Positions 36,050 to 48,896 of a stretch of 64,000 nt of DNA are shown one piece after another. Position numbers and translations under genes: made by a program. The notes beneath the pieces were generated by a model that was given only the letters and a program-made list of their open reading frames with translations, was not told the origin of the DNA and made no database searches. Each line of letters begins with the position of its first letter. The first letter of the stretch is position 1. Source of the DNA: Gigaspora margarita (lineage: Eukaryota > Glomeromycota > Glomeromycetes > Diversisporales > Gigasporaceae); assembly GCA_009809945.1 (NCBI GenBank), contig WTPW01000559.1, forward strand, positions 31,846 through 95,845. Direction: 5' to 3'.

Positions 36050-36650
36050 AAAAATAATGGTATCTTGTAAGAAAAATATGTTATCTATATACTAAAATTA
36101 AATTTTGGTTTTTAATATAAAACTTTTTTTATTAGTATAATCTATTTTGGGCTCTTAAACAAAGTTGTTTAGCATATAATTTTACTTTTAATTATCATTA
36201 AAACACATTATTCAGATTTTTTCTAAGGGCACTGATATTTATTACCTAATATCCATATAATATAGAGGCTTATCTCCATCCCCAGATAATATATTTAACT
36301 AAATTTGATTGGCTATAATTTTTTATATGTGGTAAGATTTTGCTTGACCCCATATCCTAAAATATTACCTAATAATTATTAGCACCCTAAGTAAAAAATA
36401 GGGTTAAAGTTAGAAAAAATTTTTTAAAATAATTTTTTAAAAAAGTTTTTTTTCTAAATTTAATCAATTTGTCACTTAGTAAAAAGTTCAAAAAAATGCA
36501 TTTTGACAAAAATAAAAATAAAATTATATGCTAAACAACTTTATTAAGAGCCCAGAATAGATTACTTTAATAAACAAATTTATATTAAAAAACCAAAAAT
36601 TTTAGTATATAAATAAACCATTTTTCTTACAAGGTAACCTACTTCCATCT
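36050..36650. repeat. inverted repeat with MITE at its centre
   Basis: The left arm (36055-36205; GGTATCTTGTAAGAAAAATA, TCTATTTTGGGCTCTTAA, AGTTGTTTAGCATATAATTTTA) is inverted at 36510-36640. The Harbinger-type MITE copy 3 lies in the spacer. Confidence 0.75.
36237..36387. mobile_element. Harbinger/Tourist-like MITE, copy 3
   Basis: The 151-bp element has GGGCACTGATA...TTATTACCTAAT against GGGTGCTAATAATTATTAGG inverted, with TAA on both sides (36234-36236 and 36388-36390). It has the same boundary rule and inner motif as the copies at 2225 and 3181. Confidence 0.75.
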
Positions 36651-36659
36651 TCTAAATAA

Positions 36660-38570
36660 AGTTGTTAAAAGTATGTTTTTATATATTATTTTAAAATTAT
36701 TAAATAATTGTTTTTTGCAAAGTTATATTTTTATTTTGTACAAATTTAACAAAATTATAATCTGATTTTTAAGCTTAATTTTTTTTCTTGTTCTATATTT
36801 CCCAAAAATTTAATTTTAAGTTAATATATAGAGAAAAAGATAACTAATTTTCAATATTTATAGTAATTTTATAAGTTTATTTATAAATTTATATATAACA
36901 AAAGCTGGTTCAAAAAGGTATAACAAATTTGTTAACTAATATAGTTTAAATAATAAGAAGTTTTCAAATTCTACTTTTCTTTTACAATATATTTTTTAAA
37001 GGTAACTGTGTTGGTAATCCTGTATTTGTTAGATATGCAAATTTGTTACCTCCATTACTATTAGTACCACAAAGCTACTATAGTGCTTTTTTATATAAAT
37101 TTAGAGAGATAAATGATTTATTCAAATAATAAAGAGAAATTCTAAATAGATTTCAAGTTTTTTGTACCAAAATATTATGTTTTGTAATACTATATATCAG
37201 TAATCTTTGAACTACTAGAAGACTAAAGTCATTAGACTATATATAGAGACAAAATTATTTTGGGTTTTGGGACCCAAAATTAAAATTTTTTTCTAAAATT
37301 GTTTTGATCTATTTTATTTAAAACCTGAAATTTTTTGATACTTTTTTTAAATAGATGAAATTATAAAGAATATAAATATATAAATTTTATTTGCTTTTTC
37401 TTATAAAAATTTTTAATTTATTTTTGGAAACCTGAAATAGGTATTTTTCAAAAATCAATTTTAGTAGTATGTATGCATCAAACCAACTATTTGATATAAT
37501 CTAATTTAATATTTCAAAAAAGTAGCAGAATGTAGCTCTGTCTTATTTGTATATTTAAAAATATACTGCAAATCTGCATGTGTACTTAGAATTGGGTTGA
37601 TGTTTATATTTGCTTGCTAGCCTTGTAATTGAAGCCAGTTATATAGATTAATATATGGATCATTTTTGCTATTACAATTACTGACTCTGCAATTATTTTC
37701 ATACAAAAAAGTGTGCTTATAATTCTCCATAGAGGATCCAAATCTGCAGAATTGCTGACCAACCTGGTTAATATGAATACAATATGCAGAATTGTATCAA
37801 GTGTGCTATTGTAGTTTGTTGATCAAATTGGTATAGTTTATAGATTATTATGTATCTTATTTTAGCACTTCTGGTATGGATGACAGTCAGGTATTGGTGC
37901 ATTAAGCTCTAAATTAATTGTAGTAATATATAAGTCAAGATATTGTATTATTTTATTTATTTTATGTTTATCCTTTTTTATTTGTTTTCAATCAATAACA
38001 GATATATTTTGTCTCTTTCATTACTATGCATATAGACATTACTATAATACTGCTACTCAAACCTACAGTGGCCTACCATATTATTTAAAGCAATTTTGAG
38101 AAAAATTAGGTTCAAAATTTTTTTGTTATAAAAATACAAAGATATAATTAGAAAGATAATTGATATTAGTAGTATAACCTATTACAGATTATATATAGAT
38201 ATACTTTGCTATAGCTAAATTTATAAAAATATCAATAATATACTCTATATCAACTATTGCATTCTATATCAACTATTGTATTTTATGTTAATTGTTGCAA
38301 TCTAAGTTAATTGTTGTATTCTATATTAATTATTTCATTTAACATCAACTTGCATATATTTTCAAATATTTTGTCTATATAGGAGTAATAAAATCTCTGT
38401 TAAAAAAAGGCACAAAAATTATATATAATACAGAATTATACAATATATATAAATTTTAAAAATAATTGATTTTTTAAAAAAATATAATTATTTTTTTTTA
38501 CAAATAATACTAATTCTTTTGTGTTTTTTTTTTGTATTAAGGTGATGTTTTGCTCTATAATACAGGATGG
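36660..38570. other. intergenic, nothing recognised
   Basis: About 1.9 kb without a bounded repeat or credible frame. It may be single-copy intergenic DNA. A short TATCAACTATTG run occurs at 38250-38350. Confidence 0.4.
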
Positions 38571-38572
38571 TA

Positions 38573-38702
38573 AAATTGGAGGTCATTTGCCCTTTTTTCA
38601 AATAATCTAGGTCATTTTAGACTAAAAATCATAATAAAATTGGGGTTATTTGAGTTATTTGAGATCATTTTATGGTCATTTGGAGGTCATTTACCATCCC
38701 TG
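38573..38702. mobile_element. 130-bp hAT-like MITE with perfect 8-bp duplication
   Basis: Ends CAGGATGGTAAAATTGGAGG and, inverted, CAGGGATGGTAAATGACCTC. CTATAATA occurs exactly at 38565-38572 and at 38703-38710. The interior repeats GGTCATTT several times. CAGGG ends with an 8-bp duplication fit hAT. Confidence 0.9.
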
Positions 38703-38859
38703 CTATAATACTAATTCTATAATAATTAATAGTATTGTTAAATTATAACACTGGTGATAAACACTACTATAATTTTTATTATGAGCTGCAGTATAACATA
38801 AAAATCAGGTGTAACACAAATTTTTTAGATATTTTTTAAAAAATGACTACAATACAAAA

Positions 38860-39010
38860 ATTTGTTTATGAAATCATCTTTGAAGCACTAACAAAAAAAA
38901 TTTCTCGTGAAATTTTGGTATAAGCTATGCCCTGCTCCATCCCAGGCCTTAACCCTAACTCTAATATTAATTGAAATTTACTTTTTGTTTTTATTTTGAT
39001 TTGCATGTTA
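38860..39010. repeat. fragment of telomere-motif MITE family
   Basis: GCACTAACAAAAAAAAT...AAATTTTGGTATAAGCTATG followed by CCTTAACCCTAACTCTAA parallels 59125-59210. Both look like one half of the elements at 8526-8893 and 57238-57570. Confidence 0.5.
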
Positions 39011-39096
39011 TATGAAGTTTATATTACTGGTGTTGAACACCACTGGTTTGATTTATAATTACTGATAATCAAATAATAAAACTTATAATATAATAT

Positions 39097-39275
39097 TTTT
39101 TGAATTATTTAGATATATTTACAATAAAAAATAATATACTCAAAATTATAAGATTTAAATTTGAAAATAGTTAATTTTATTATTTTTGAATTATTTAGAT
39201 ATATTTACAATAAAAAATAATATAATTACTATACGCAAAATTATAAGATTTAATTTGAAATTAGTTAATTTTATT
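39097..39275. repeat. ~85-bp tandem duplication
   Basis: TTGAATTATTTAGATATATT and the following ~80 bp (ending in TAGTTAATTTTATTATT) occur twice in a row. The second copy differs by a few bases and a short insert. Confidence 0.85.
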
Positions 39276-39584
39276 ATTAAAGTTTAGGCCAATATTAATA
39301 GTAATAATATTTTTGGTAAATTTTATTAAATAAAGAAATGTTTAAGCTTTTAAATAAATATATATTTATTTAATTTAATCAGTAGTTGATTTTTAAAAAT
39401 TCTTTTTGAGTGTAAAAAATTTTTTTTTTTTATTTTTTTATTTAAGGTGAGGTCTTGCTCATATCTTTACTAGTAATTTAATAAGCTACTACAGGGAGTA
39501 TACTATCTAACAAATTACATACAAGAATAAGAGCTCAGACTAATTTATCTGCGACCTAAACCTACTAGAGTGGTCAAAACTCAC

Positions 39585-42500
39585 CTAGTTTTGGATAGTT
39601 AGTATGAAGTTTAATGGGGCACTGTACCTTATCCAGTTAATAGCCCATAGATCAATTTTTCTAAGAGCTATACCTAGAGGGGGACAGTAGGTAGTATCTG
39701 TGTATAATTGGTCAGGTTGCCTGCATGGACAACTATAAGTATATGCACTGTATTTGTAGCATCGTTTGTGAGGTCGTGAAGGCATAGGGTTGGGTGTGAG
39801 ATAGGATATCTGATATTTTTAGACTGCCTCCACTGAGTGAACTTGGAGCAGTAAGACTTCCATAACTGCTCATATATTTTGTCAAAAATTTGAAGAAGAG
39901 TTTGTATAATGATTTGTGAGACTACCTTTGTAGAGAGGCTAAATGGATGGAAATGTAAGTCTTGAATAAGATATGATGGAATCAATCCTTTAAAGGTAGT
40001 GTTAAGGTAGTAGGGGGTAAATATGGAGGGTTGTAGACTGAATGAGGGATGCTTGTATATTGTGTTGATGAGATCAGTGTTCAATGAGGCAGATAAGTCC
40101 AGGTCAAATTTGGTGACTGTATTTTGTATAGCTGTAAGAATGATCTTGTCAAGTAGTTGTGTATTAGAGCATGTAAGCTAGTAAGTTGGGGAGTCCAGAG
40201 CTCCACAGTCGAAGCAGTAGCTACTTGGAAATAGGTTGGGGTATATATGGTAGAAGTGTGCATGAGTAGGCAATTCATTTAGGAGTAATTTGATTTTGAA
40301 GGCTTTCGAAGTATTTAGTTTGAAGTTGGTGATATTGTTGTGAACTTTTTGATTGTTGTTTAGATATGACCAGGTAGCTTCCCAGTCAATATAGTGTGCA
40401 AAGTTGGACTATTCATTAGTTCTGTGTTGGGATGACCACATAGCTATAATATGGGCCTTGCAAACATTCTTAATGAACTTTCTAGTTATCTGCTTGATGT
40501 AAACATTTTCCCAAGAGAGGATATGGTGAGGGTTAAATATATTAGTATAGTTGAAGGAGAGCAAGGGGACTGGGTCATGTTGTCTGGCTAGTGAGTCAGC
40601 TAGGTTGTTGAAGGAGTCCTCAGCATGAGCTTGAACTTTGCTCATAGTGAGGCTAATATTGTGAGATTCAATTATCCCAAGAAGTGTGTGCCAAATTGGC
40701 CATGCTATAAATTTGAACTGTTTTGGGGTATTAGTACTAAGACTAATTAGTTTGTTGTATTTTGAGATAACTGATTGTGAATCAGTGAATATCCGCACAG
40801 TGGAGTTGCGTGTTATAGTTGAGATTGCAGAGAGAATCGCAACTAGTTCAACTTTATATGATGAGGACCAGTTAGTTAATTTAGCTGAGAACTTTTGTAG
40901 GACCTGATTCTCTGCAAGCTGTACCTAGCCAATTCCATTGAATATTGGTTTGATCCAATGTTTTTAACTGCACCGTTTGTATAAAAGGTGAATGCAGCTC
41001 TGCCAGAATTCTGGTTTGCCAGAGCTAGAAGCTGTGAAAATGCCTCATTTTGATGAAATAGGTATAGTACAAGGGAGTCTATTATATGTATTGTGAGTGG
41101 TGTAGAAATTGTTAGTGGGTGTTTAATAGCTATTGAAAAAATAAGGTCCAGATAGTTAGCATTAAAGCTAAGTTGATAGTTTGGCAGAATTCAGCTGAGA
41201 AATTTAGTAGATAGCACAGCTGATACTTCAATAGTACATGCCGATAGTATCTGCATGGAGTTGAGGGTGCATCCTGGGCAAGGAGTATAAAGAGCTTGGG
41301 GAAGTGGGTAAAGTTGTGAGTTACTCAAGTCTATATCAGTGTTCCAGTGTGTAATGGATATCATGTTGGAGTGAGAAAAATATCTGCAGGCTTTTCCAAC
41401 AATAATGTTACTATTATAATAGGTGAGTATCCAGGGTTTAGCCCTGTGGTAAGTGAGGCTAGCATGGTATGCAAATGGGTTAATCCCCTGGGGTTGGTAG
41501 TTGTTAGCAATCGTTCTATAAAGATTGTTAGCAAGAATAGTTTGCTCTAGGACTAGGAACTATTGGGGTTGTTTTCCTTTAGGCAGGTAGTGGATTCTTG
41601 GAGATATGTGTTGCCATGCAAGGAGTACTTTGTTGTCTGCTGAGCATAATTGCTCTAAGTACATAATTTGTTTATTTCGCAATTGCTTTATGAATAGTTT
41701 ATATTTGGGGTGGGTCCTAAGAACCTGTTCTAGGGGGTAGTTACTGCCGCTGATTGTTTGAGGCCAGACAATATTGTTACTAGCAGTAACTGATATGCCT
41801 AGTCTGGAAAGAAGAAAGATAATTTTAAATGTGGTAGTTAGTTGATTGGGACCATTGATCCAGGGTGATGGATGCTGGAGTATGTTAGTTGTGGACTACA
41901 GGTTATTTTGCAACTGCTATAGTCTAATTTGTGTGGTTTTGCCCAGTATGTTATTATCGTTGATTCTTATTAGAAGGTTGGATATGTGGTGTTGTAGTTG
42001 TATATCCCAGATATTGTGGATGTTGTATATATTGTGGTTGAGCATAGTGCTATTTGGGATAGAGTGGGAGAGTTGTGACTTGTGTTTGGCTACAGTTAAG
42101 TATTGTGATAGTATTTTGGAGCATGTAGAGTATGAGAGTACAATGTTGTGCAATCGGTACTCTATCATTGGAATTAGGACTGTATTAATGATATATATAA
42201 TCTGTTTGTCTGTAATCTTTTTAGTTTTAGTGATATTAAATAGATGTGTGGCCTCCTCACAGATCAGTTTGGTTTGTTGTATGTTTTTGTTGTCTAAGGT
42301 GAACCAGCATCCTAGAAACTTGAATGGTTGGTTAGATAGTAATAGTTTGAGTTAGTGGTTGAAGTATACAAAGGGAGCTGGGTTTTTGTAGTTTGTGGAG
42401 AAAATTGCTTAGATGGGTTGATTTGAATGTCTTCCATTTGATAAAAAAAAGTAGCAATTTGTGTAGTTTGTTTTAGCTCATCAAGGGATGATGTAATCCA

Positions 42501-44935
42501 TAGTGTATCGTCTATGTAGGCTAATACTGAGACTGCAGAAGTGAGTCGGTGGATCTTGTGTGAGGATAGATTTGTTTTCCAGTTGACTTGTAGTGAGTAA
42601 CCAGATATTTGTATAGCGATATTATTTATTAAAAGGTTGTAGTATATTATCCAAAAAAGAGGAGTTATTGTCTCTCCTTGGTCGATTCTATTTTTTACAG
42701 TATATGTGTTTGTGAGATCTAAATTAGTAATTACTCAGTTGTGACGGTCAAAAAGTAAATTGGTGAAAGTGTTATTGAGGGGTTGTAGCATACATAGGCG
42801 TGATAGTCTTTGGCAAATAGCTCAAACTGTACCAAGTCATATGCCTTGCTCATATCTTGGGAAATTAGCCATACTAGCTTGTTATTGCAACTCGTGTCTT
42901 CAATAACATTGTTAAGGATATGTATCAGTATTGATGTGCTATTGCCAGGTAGTGTAACATAGTTAAATGGTGAGAGGATTTGATGTTGAGTGAAGGTTCT
43001 GTTTAGCCAGTTGGTAAGAAGTTTTGTATATAACTTTCTAATATGTTCCACAAGACTAATTGGTCTAGTATTTACTAGATTGCCATTAAAAATTGGCTTT
43101 TTGGAAATTGGAAAGATACGGCCTTCTTTTCACTGTTTAGGTATTGTTTGTGCTTGTAAGCAGCAATTAAGAAGAGCAGTAATTGCTATCAGACAACCTA
43201 GGCCTGAGTGTTTTATCATTTCATAACTAATGCCTGATGGTCCACAGGCTTTGTTGTTAGGGAGTTGTGATAGAGAACTAAGGATTTCCTCTATAGAAAA
43301 TGGTTGCAATATGTCTGAGTACCATTCTGGGATAATGTAAGGTTTAGGAGCATATTCTTCTGCCCAGAGGTTGTCGAATATGTTAGTGTCAACATTTCTT
43401 GGAGCTGTCCATTGGTTAAAATGTGTTTGGATTTGTGTTTGAATAGCATCAGGATCAGTAATTACCTTATTGTCTGTTCTGAAGTTGTTAAACCTTACAG
43501 GATCCTTGTGTCTATTGAGTATGCTATTAATCATGGAGGTCGGATATGTACTAAGTTTAGAGCATCATTTCTGAATAGCTTCTGTGATGTACTGGCGAGT
43601 ATGTTTGGTATTTTCTATACTGCGAGCATGATAGAGATTCTTTCATTCTGTATTGGTAACTGTAATCCAGTTGGGCAGAAGGCTATGTCTCGTGGGTAGT
43701 AGTTCTAGGTTTAGCTGATGAGATGAATTGAGGTTTAGTATTGTAGTGTTGTGATGTGTAGGAATGTCAGAGTTGGTATTGAGAGCCTGTTTGGTCTGTC
43801 TAATAATGTTGCTTAGCTTTTTTAAGCTATAATGTAGTAACATGGCTTTAGATAAAAAAGTGTGATGGAAGTTGCGCATAGTAGTTCTCTTATTAGGTAT
43901 CTATTGCATCGCAGCATTAGTGATGCTTAGTTGGATTTTGTGCCATATAGTTTCTAAGGTTTTTGTAGTTTGTGTTTCCATAGGTGTTCAGTTTTGGCAT
44001 AGGTTGGTCTAGATCTGATTAGCAAAGTTTTGCCATCTTTCAGTATCCATGAGTTTGTAGTTGAAGATTCTCCTAAGAGATCTGCTTTTGTGTCTGGGTT
44101 GTCCTACATAAGCATATGGAAAGGACTACTAAGAGGTAAGGATCTTGTGGTCATTTAGAGTTGAGGTATTGGAGTCATCTAGATTGAAACCTAGCAGGTA
44201 GGATATTAGGAGTGAGTATACCCAAATGTAGTCTATTCGGCTATAGTGTGCAGCTTTCTGCCATGTAGGGGCTAGTGATTGCGTATGAGTGGACAAGTCC
44301 ATAAAGTTGTTGTATGTTAGGAATTGCAGGAGCTTATATTTACTGTTAGAAGTTAGTATATTGTCTGTAGTAGCATTGAAGTCTCCCAATATTATAGGCA
44401 GGATGTTATTTGATATAGCTTGTTGGGTCTACTGTATTACTTTATCTTGAACTTGGAGCCTAAGCTGCTGCTCATTACAGAGAAGATATATGGATATGAT
44501 CCGAAATTTAAAGTTATGCTTGAAGAAAAGGTCTATCGCAATTGCATATCCCAGAGAGGTAGTATTGTTGTAAACTTTGTGGATGTGTGGAAATAGGGTA
44601 TTGTGTATCATGATTGCTATACCAGCTTTGGCACTATCAGTACAAGACCAGAAGTAGGTGAAGTATTTTGTTTTGTTGGGTCTGCAGTCTACAGGGTTGC
44701 TGGATAGTTTGGTTTTAGTGATGCTAATAATATCAAGGTTGTGGAAGATACAATAGTATTCCCATGTTTCTTTTTTGGTGTTGTTGTTAAGTCCTTGAAC
44801 ATTGTGTTTACTGATTGAAAGATCCAGAGGCAGTAAATAATTAGTGTCAGGTTGTGGTATTGTAGAGGTTGTGGATGTTGTAGCATAGCTAGTTGTAGCG
44901 GGTTTATTCATTACTTGAGGAATTGTGTAACTCAT
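39585..44935 (-). pseudogene. LINE ORF2: endonuclease, reverse transcriptase, RNase H; broken
   Basis: Endonuclease part 1 (44429-44935) has H-N-V-Q-G-L; the motif expected as E-T-K-L reads T-K-T-K-L, so the catalytic Glu is Lys. Part 2 (44129-44389) keeps G-D-F-N-A, S-R-I-D-Y-I-W and D-H. The reverse transcriptase shows N-K-A-C-G-P-S-G-I (43130-43534), motif A S-Q-D-M-S-K-A-Y-D (42731-43051), a Q-G-E-T-I-T-P-L-F motif (about 42640-42690) and catalytic Y-I-D-D (42508-42519). RNase H has the first motif as Y-T-N-G (Asp to Asn, 40972-40980), then V-E-L-V-A-I-L, T-D-S-Q-S and N-N-L-A-D (40409-40900). C-F-D-C-G follows near 40210, and the end W-I-R-Y-S-A-P-L-N near 39610. Many stops and shifts; inactive. 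Confidence 0.9.
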
Positions 44936-44943
44936 ATAGTTAT

Positions 44944-47900
44944 TTAACTTGTGTCCATTGGCACAGAGCTTGCCAATGGTTCTGTAGGTTGGTTAGTAAC
45001 CATTGGTGATGAGGTAGCTAGTGGTAGCATGGAATGATTGTCTGTTGAACTTGTGTCCATAGGAGTTGAAGTTTCAAGTGGTGGGATAGAGTGGCTATCT
45101 GATAGATTGCTATTCGGGCTGTCCGGTATTTCCATTGTCAGCTCAGTGCTGCTGTCTGGGTTGTCAGGTATTCCAAAAGGGGGTGCTTGTTGAGTACTTG
45201 TATATGACTGTACTGTGCTAGGTGAGGCTGGTCTTGATTGATTACCCAACCCAAATATGCTCCATTGTGGTGTCAGAAGAGGGGCAGTTCTAGCATAAAG
45301 TCTGGGATGTTCTTAACTCTGAAGTACTGTCAAAGAGTTTGCATAGTAGGGGTTACATCTTGCTGAGATGTGATTGGTAGTGTTAACTCAATGTTTTGTC
45401 CTACTAGAGCTATGATAAAGTCCTCGATGTTTTCTGGCAGGGATGGAAGGGATGGTGTGTTTGCTTTAGCTTCTTCTGTGGGCTCATTAGGTATTTGAAT
45501 CCATTCACTCAGAAGTTGTATGAAATAATAGTATTTGCAAAGTTGTCTGGCAGTTTCAGTGAACTGCTGGGGTGTTACAATAGGAAAGGGGAGATTAAAG
45601 TCTTCCATAATTTGGTCTATGTTCGGAAGATTTGGTTTGCTGGTAGAGTTAGCCTGCATGATATGTTCTGAGAGGGGCAGTTTGAATCTGTAGTAAGGCA
45701 TGATTTTCTTTAGGAACTCCTTGGCATCCTGGTCATTAGTAATTGAAAAGGTGAATTGGGTGAGTGTTTTGATCTTGTTGGTATCTGAGGGGAGAGGGAG
45801 TCTCACACTAAAGTAATCATTAGGTAAAAGTTTGAATGTATAGTATATATACTCTAAGTTCAGTAACTACTTCTGAGAGTGGGGTCAGCGTTGTGGTTGG
45901 GTTGAATGGAAAGAATCCTCTGACTGCATGGTTAAGCTCTTGGTATGTAGAAGGGAGAGGCTTTTTTTGGGTGATAGGTCAAAGTATACTGGTGGTATCT
46001 TGCCATCCACTTCATAGTAATTTGCAAGCATCTTTTTGTATTCTCCTATATGAGGGAGTGCACCCTGGTGTGTTATTAGAAAATACTGTTGCAAGCAGGT
46101 GATGAGTTCATTGTAGTGGGAAGGGAGTAGTAGAAGTTTTGCAAAGTATGTATCAGGGAGTTCACTGAATTTGAAAACCTTGCGTAGTGCGTTAACAACT
46201 CCTCTAGTATGTAAATGTCACTTGATGGGAAGTGAGAAGGGGAGGATATCTTTAATTTTGCTAGGGATCTGCTCTGGGTGGCCTGGAAGCAGCATTAGCT
46301 TCTCATCAAATGCTTTGATAATCTCTGTTTTGATTTCTTTAAGGATTTCCTTGTCATTTTCATCTTTAATTTGTAGGAAGCCTCTTGCATATCATAACAG
46401 CTCAAATACAGCTTTGAGTGTAAGCCTGCTAAAATTGGTATTTGATAGGTATTGCCCAATAAGCATTGTTTTTAGCATAGAGTATATAGTGCTGCGTGTT
46501 TTATGATCTGTTAAGTTATTTCATTCTCTGTTTTGTATGCTTTAAGTGCATTATCAAACAGGCTAGTGTATTCCTTTTGATGTGCAGGTTTCGTCTTAGG
46601 GTTCTAGGTAAATATAGTAAAGAACTGTGTATCGTGGTAAACAAACTTGAGGCGAATTGCCACCGGGAGTGAGAACTGTGTTTAAATTGTGCCAAGTTTG
46701 TGGCTGACAAATTTGGAGATGCCATCGAATGTTTCGAGTGCAGTTGCTATGTTGTCAAATGACCATGCTTGGGTGTCGAAAGGTGTACTGCTTGGTTCTT
46801 TAGTTTTACTCTGCATAATAGAAGCCCACTCTGTGTAGTCCATGGGTTCTATACTGGGTATATTTGGGCCTGCCTTCGCAATTTGGCTGTAGAGTGGTTT
46901 GATGATACGTGGAGTGGTATTGAGTGTTGTCTTGGTTGCTTTATTTGGGAGCATGGTTTGAGGGGATACTACATGGGACCGTTTTCTGCCAGTGCTAGTT
47001 GAGTTAGCTAGGGGTGGTTGCTTTGGGGTACTGTGAATAATGGGCTGGGAGATCTGATCAGTCAGTGTAGATGGGCGATATATTGGGGTTGGTCTGTAAA
47101 TATTTCTAGCTATAATGCAGACCTTTCTAAAGTTGTGCTTTGTGCATGAGCATGCATGGGCTCCATTGAGGGTGTTGTACTGCTGTGGGTAAGTAACCCA
47201 TCCTCTAGATTTGTGTTACAAGGTTCAGGTAGGGCGGTATCGGGTGCCATGCTTTCTTTGTTGCTGCAGTAGAGTCATTGTCTGTTTCTATATCAATGAA
47301 AGAGTTGTACAGAATCAGTAGGTCGCTATTGGTGCTTGGTTTTTTGTGTAAGGTTTCATTGCTGTTTTATAGGACTGGATTAAGGTGGCGATGTCCCACT
47401 TTGGGTTGTTTTGGGAGTTTTTGCATTAATGTTTACAGAGCTGTCTTCCTGTTGCACTAAGTCAAACAGGACTAATTGGTTTGTGTAGCTATGTCGGCAC
47501 ACCCAGTGGGCAGGAAACTTTACAAGATTGGGGATTTTTCCTAATTTGGTAATAGTAGTATAGAAGTAGTACTTGTCATTGTATTCAGGCATTGTGGGAA
47601 CAGAGAAGATTACAGTGAATGAGAGTTTGGGCCAGTCGCTGATACTGATTTCTACAAATTCTTTTGTATGTTCTGCTTCCAAGATGATAGCCTTCGTATT
47701 TGTAGTGGTTTCTTTTGGCTGGGCTGATTTTCAAAAGAACCAGGAGCCAAGAGCTGAGGAGGAACTGCCTGAGGACATGGTTTCTGACACTGTTTTTGAG
47801 TCAGGTTCACGTTTAATGCTAGGGCGTTTTGCACTTTTAGTTAATATAGAGATAGTATTGTGTATTGTGCTATTGAAAACCTGTTGGTCCTTAGGACCAG

Positions 47901-48020
47901 TACTGCCCGATAGCAAAAAAACTGTCTTGTTGCCTGTTTTTTGGTTAATTGCTTCTAGTTGTCTGGGTTATGGGCTTTTGATATATATTGCACCTCTTTT
48001 AGGTAAACCTTCAAGTGCTA
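44944..48020 (-). pseudogene. LINE ORF1-like protein, broken
   Basis: The first ~1 kb read (48018 to 47380) is nearly continuous, with two stops; it includes a Ser-rich linker and the segment K-E-F-V-E-I-S-I-S-D-W-P-K. Further intact pieces lie at 46682-46954, 45885-46094, 45330-45806 (158 residues) and 44944-45249 (Pro/Ser/Thr-rich, with repeated P-M-D-T-S). The ORF2 fragment starts nine bases further on. I see no clear zinc knuckle. ORF1 proteins usually bind the element's RNA; the role here rests on position. Confidence 0.6.
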
Positions 48021-48204
48021 AATAAGTTTACTTAGTGACCGGATATCACTTTATTTAATAAAATTCTGAGATATTGTCGTGGGAAAATTTTTCTTTTTGT
48101 TTTTGTTTTGGTAAAAAGGATCTATGGGAAGAGTTTTTATTAGAATTTTTTTTTATAAAATTGTAAAAAAATTTTTGTTATTTCTCTTATATTTTAAAAA
48201 TATC

Positions 48205-48640
48205 ATATGCTCTGATTTTTGGAATTTATAAAAAAAGCTTATTTTTTTAAAAATTTAAAGCTAAATAATTTTTGATCTACTGGTCTGTTTTAAATAATTT
48301 TGCTACCAAAATGTTCGTTTCTTTGAGACGATTCCAACGAGCCCAAAAGCACAAAAATCCAATCACAGGGTCATGAGAAAATGCACTGTCAAATAAGTGA
48401 TACACTGCAAATTGGTTTGACATAGGTAAAACCAATTTGCAGTGTATCACTTATTTGATAGCGCATTTTCTCATGGCCCTGTGATTGGATTTTATGATTT
48501 GGGGCTCATTGGAATCATCTCAAAGAGATGAACATTTTGGTAGTAAAACTATTTAAAACGGACCAGTAGATCAAAAATTATTTAGCTTTAAAGTTTTAAA
48601 AAAATAAGCTTTTTTTATAAATTCCAAAAATCAGAGATAT
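48205..48640. repeat. long palindrome, ~210-bp arms
   Basis: GCAAATTGGTTTTGACATAGGT... at the centre (~48425) separates arms that match through GTGTATCACTTATTTG, GCATTTTCTCATG, CCTGTGATTGGATTTT, CCAAAATGTTC, GATCAAAAATTATTTAGCTT and AATTTATAAAAAAAGCTTAT. Only about 10 bp are unpaired at the tip. It resembles the foldback at 20543-21010 in several blocks. Confidence 0.9.
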
Positions 48641-48716
48641 GTAACAAAATTAAGGTTTTAAATAAAGGATTAGTCTAATTGTAAATCTTATGGGTATTAT
48701 GCAACAGGTTGTTAGG

Positions 48717-48876
48717 GCTGTGCCATTTATTACATAATATTTTTACTTAGTAGCCACTCTTATCCATGTATAGTGTGATCACTTTATCTATTTCAGATTG
48801 CTTATGATAATATATAGATGTGATAACCACTCTGACCATGTATCCATGGTAAAATTACATAATAAATGGCATGCCA
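48717..48876. mobile_element. ~160-bp MITE, TGCCATTTATTAC ends
   Basis: TGCCATTTATTACATAATAT (about 48721) is answered by ATTACATAATAAATGGCATG (inverted). GATCACTTTATC...GTGATAACCACTCT text repeats inside with both polarities. Confidence 0.65.
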
Positions 48877-48896
48877 CTTACAAATAGATTATTTTT

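Larger units (their letters stand above)
39430..48025 (-). mobile_element. LINE retrotransposon with RNase H, ~8.6 kb, decayed
   Basis: The minus strand encodes, 5' to 3', an ORF1-like protein, an APE-type endonuclease, a reverse transcriptase and an RNase H with a Cys-rich tail. It then ends in an A-rich run (T-rich on the plus strand at 39417-39450). That order is of the I/Tad type known in fungi and other eukaryotes. Coding potential is spread over many frames by stops and indels. Base composition is clearly less AT-biased than the flanks. No target duplication is identified. A palindrome abuts the 5' side (48205-48640). Confidence 0.9.

Noticed and set aside
38525-38565. Second truncated LINE 3' end (TTAAGGTGATGTTTTGCTC compared with the 39447 region)
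   Set aside because: Only about 25 bp are alike; too short to claim a 5'-truncated copy.
41347-42355. Plus-strand frames across the LINE
   Set aside because: They are antisense shadows of the minus-strand reverse transcriptase region, where conserved motifs are recognisable.
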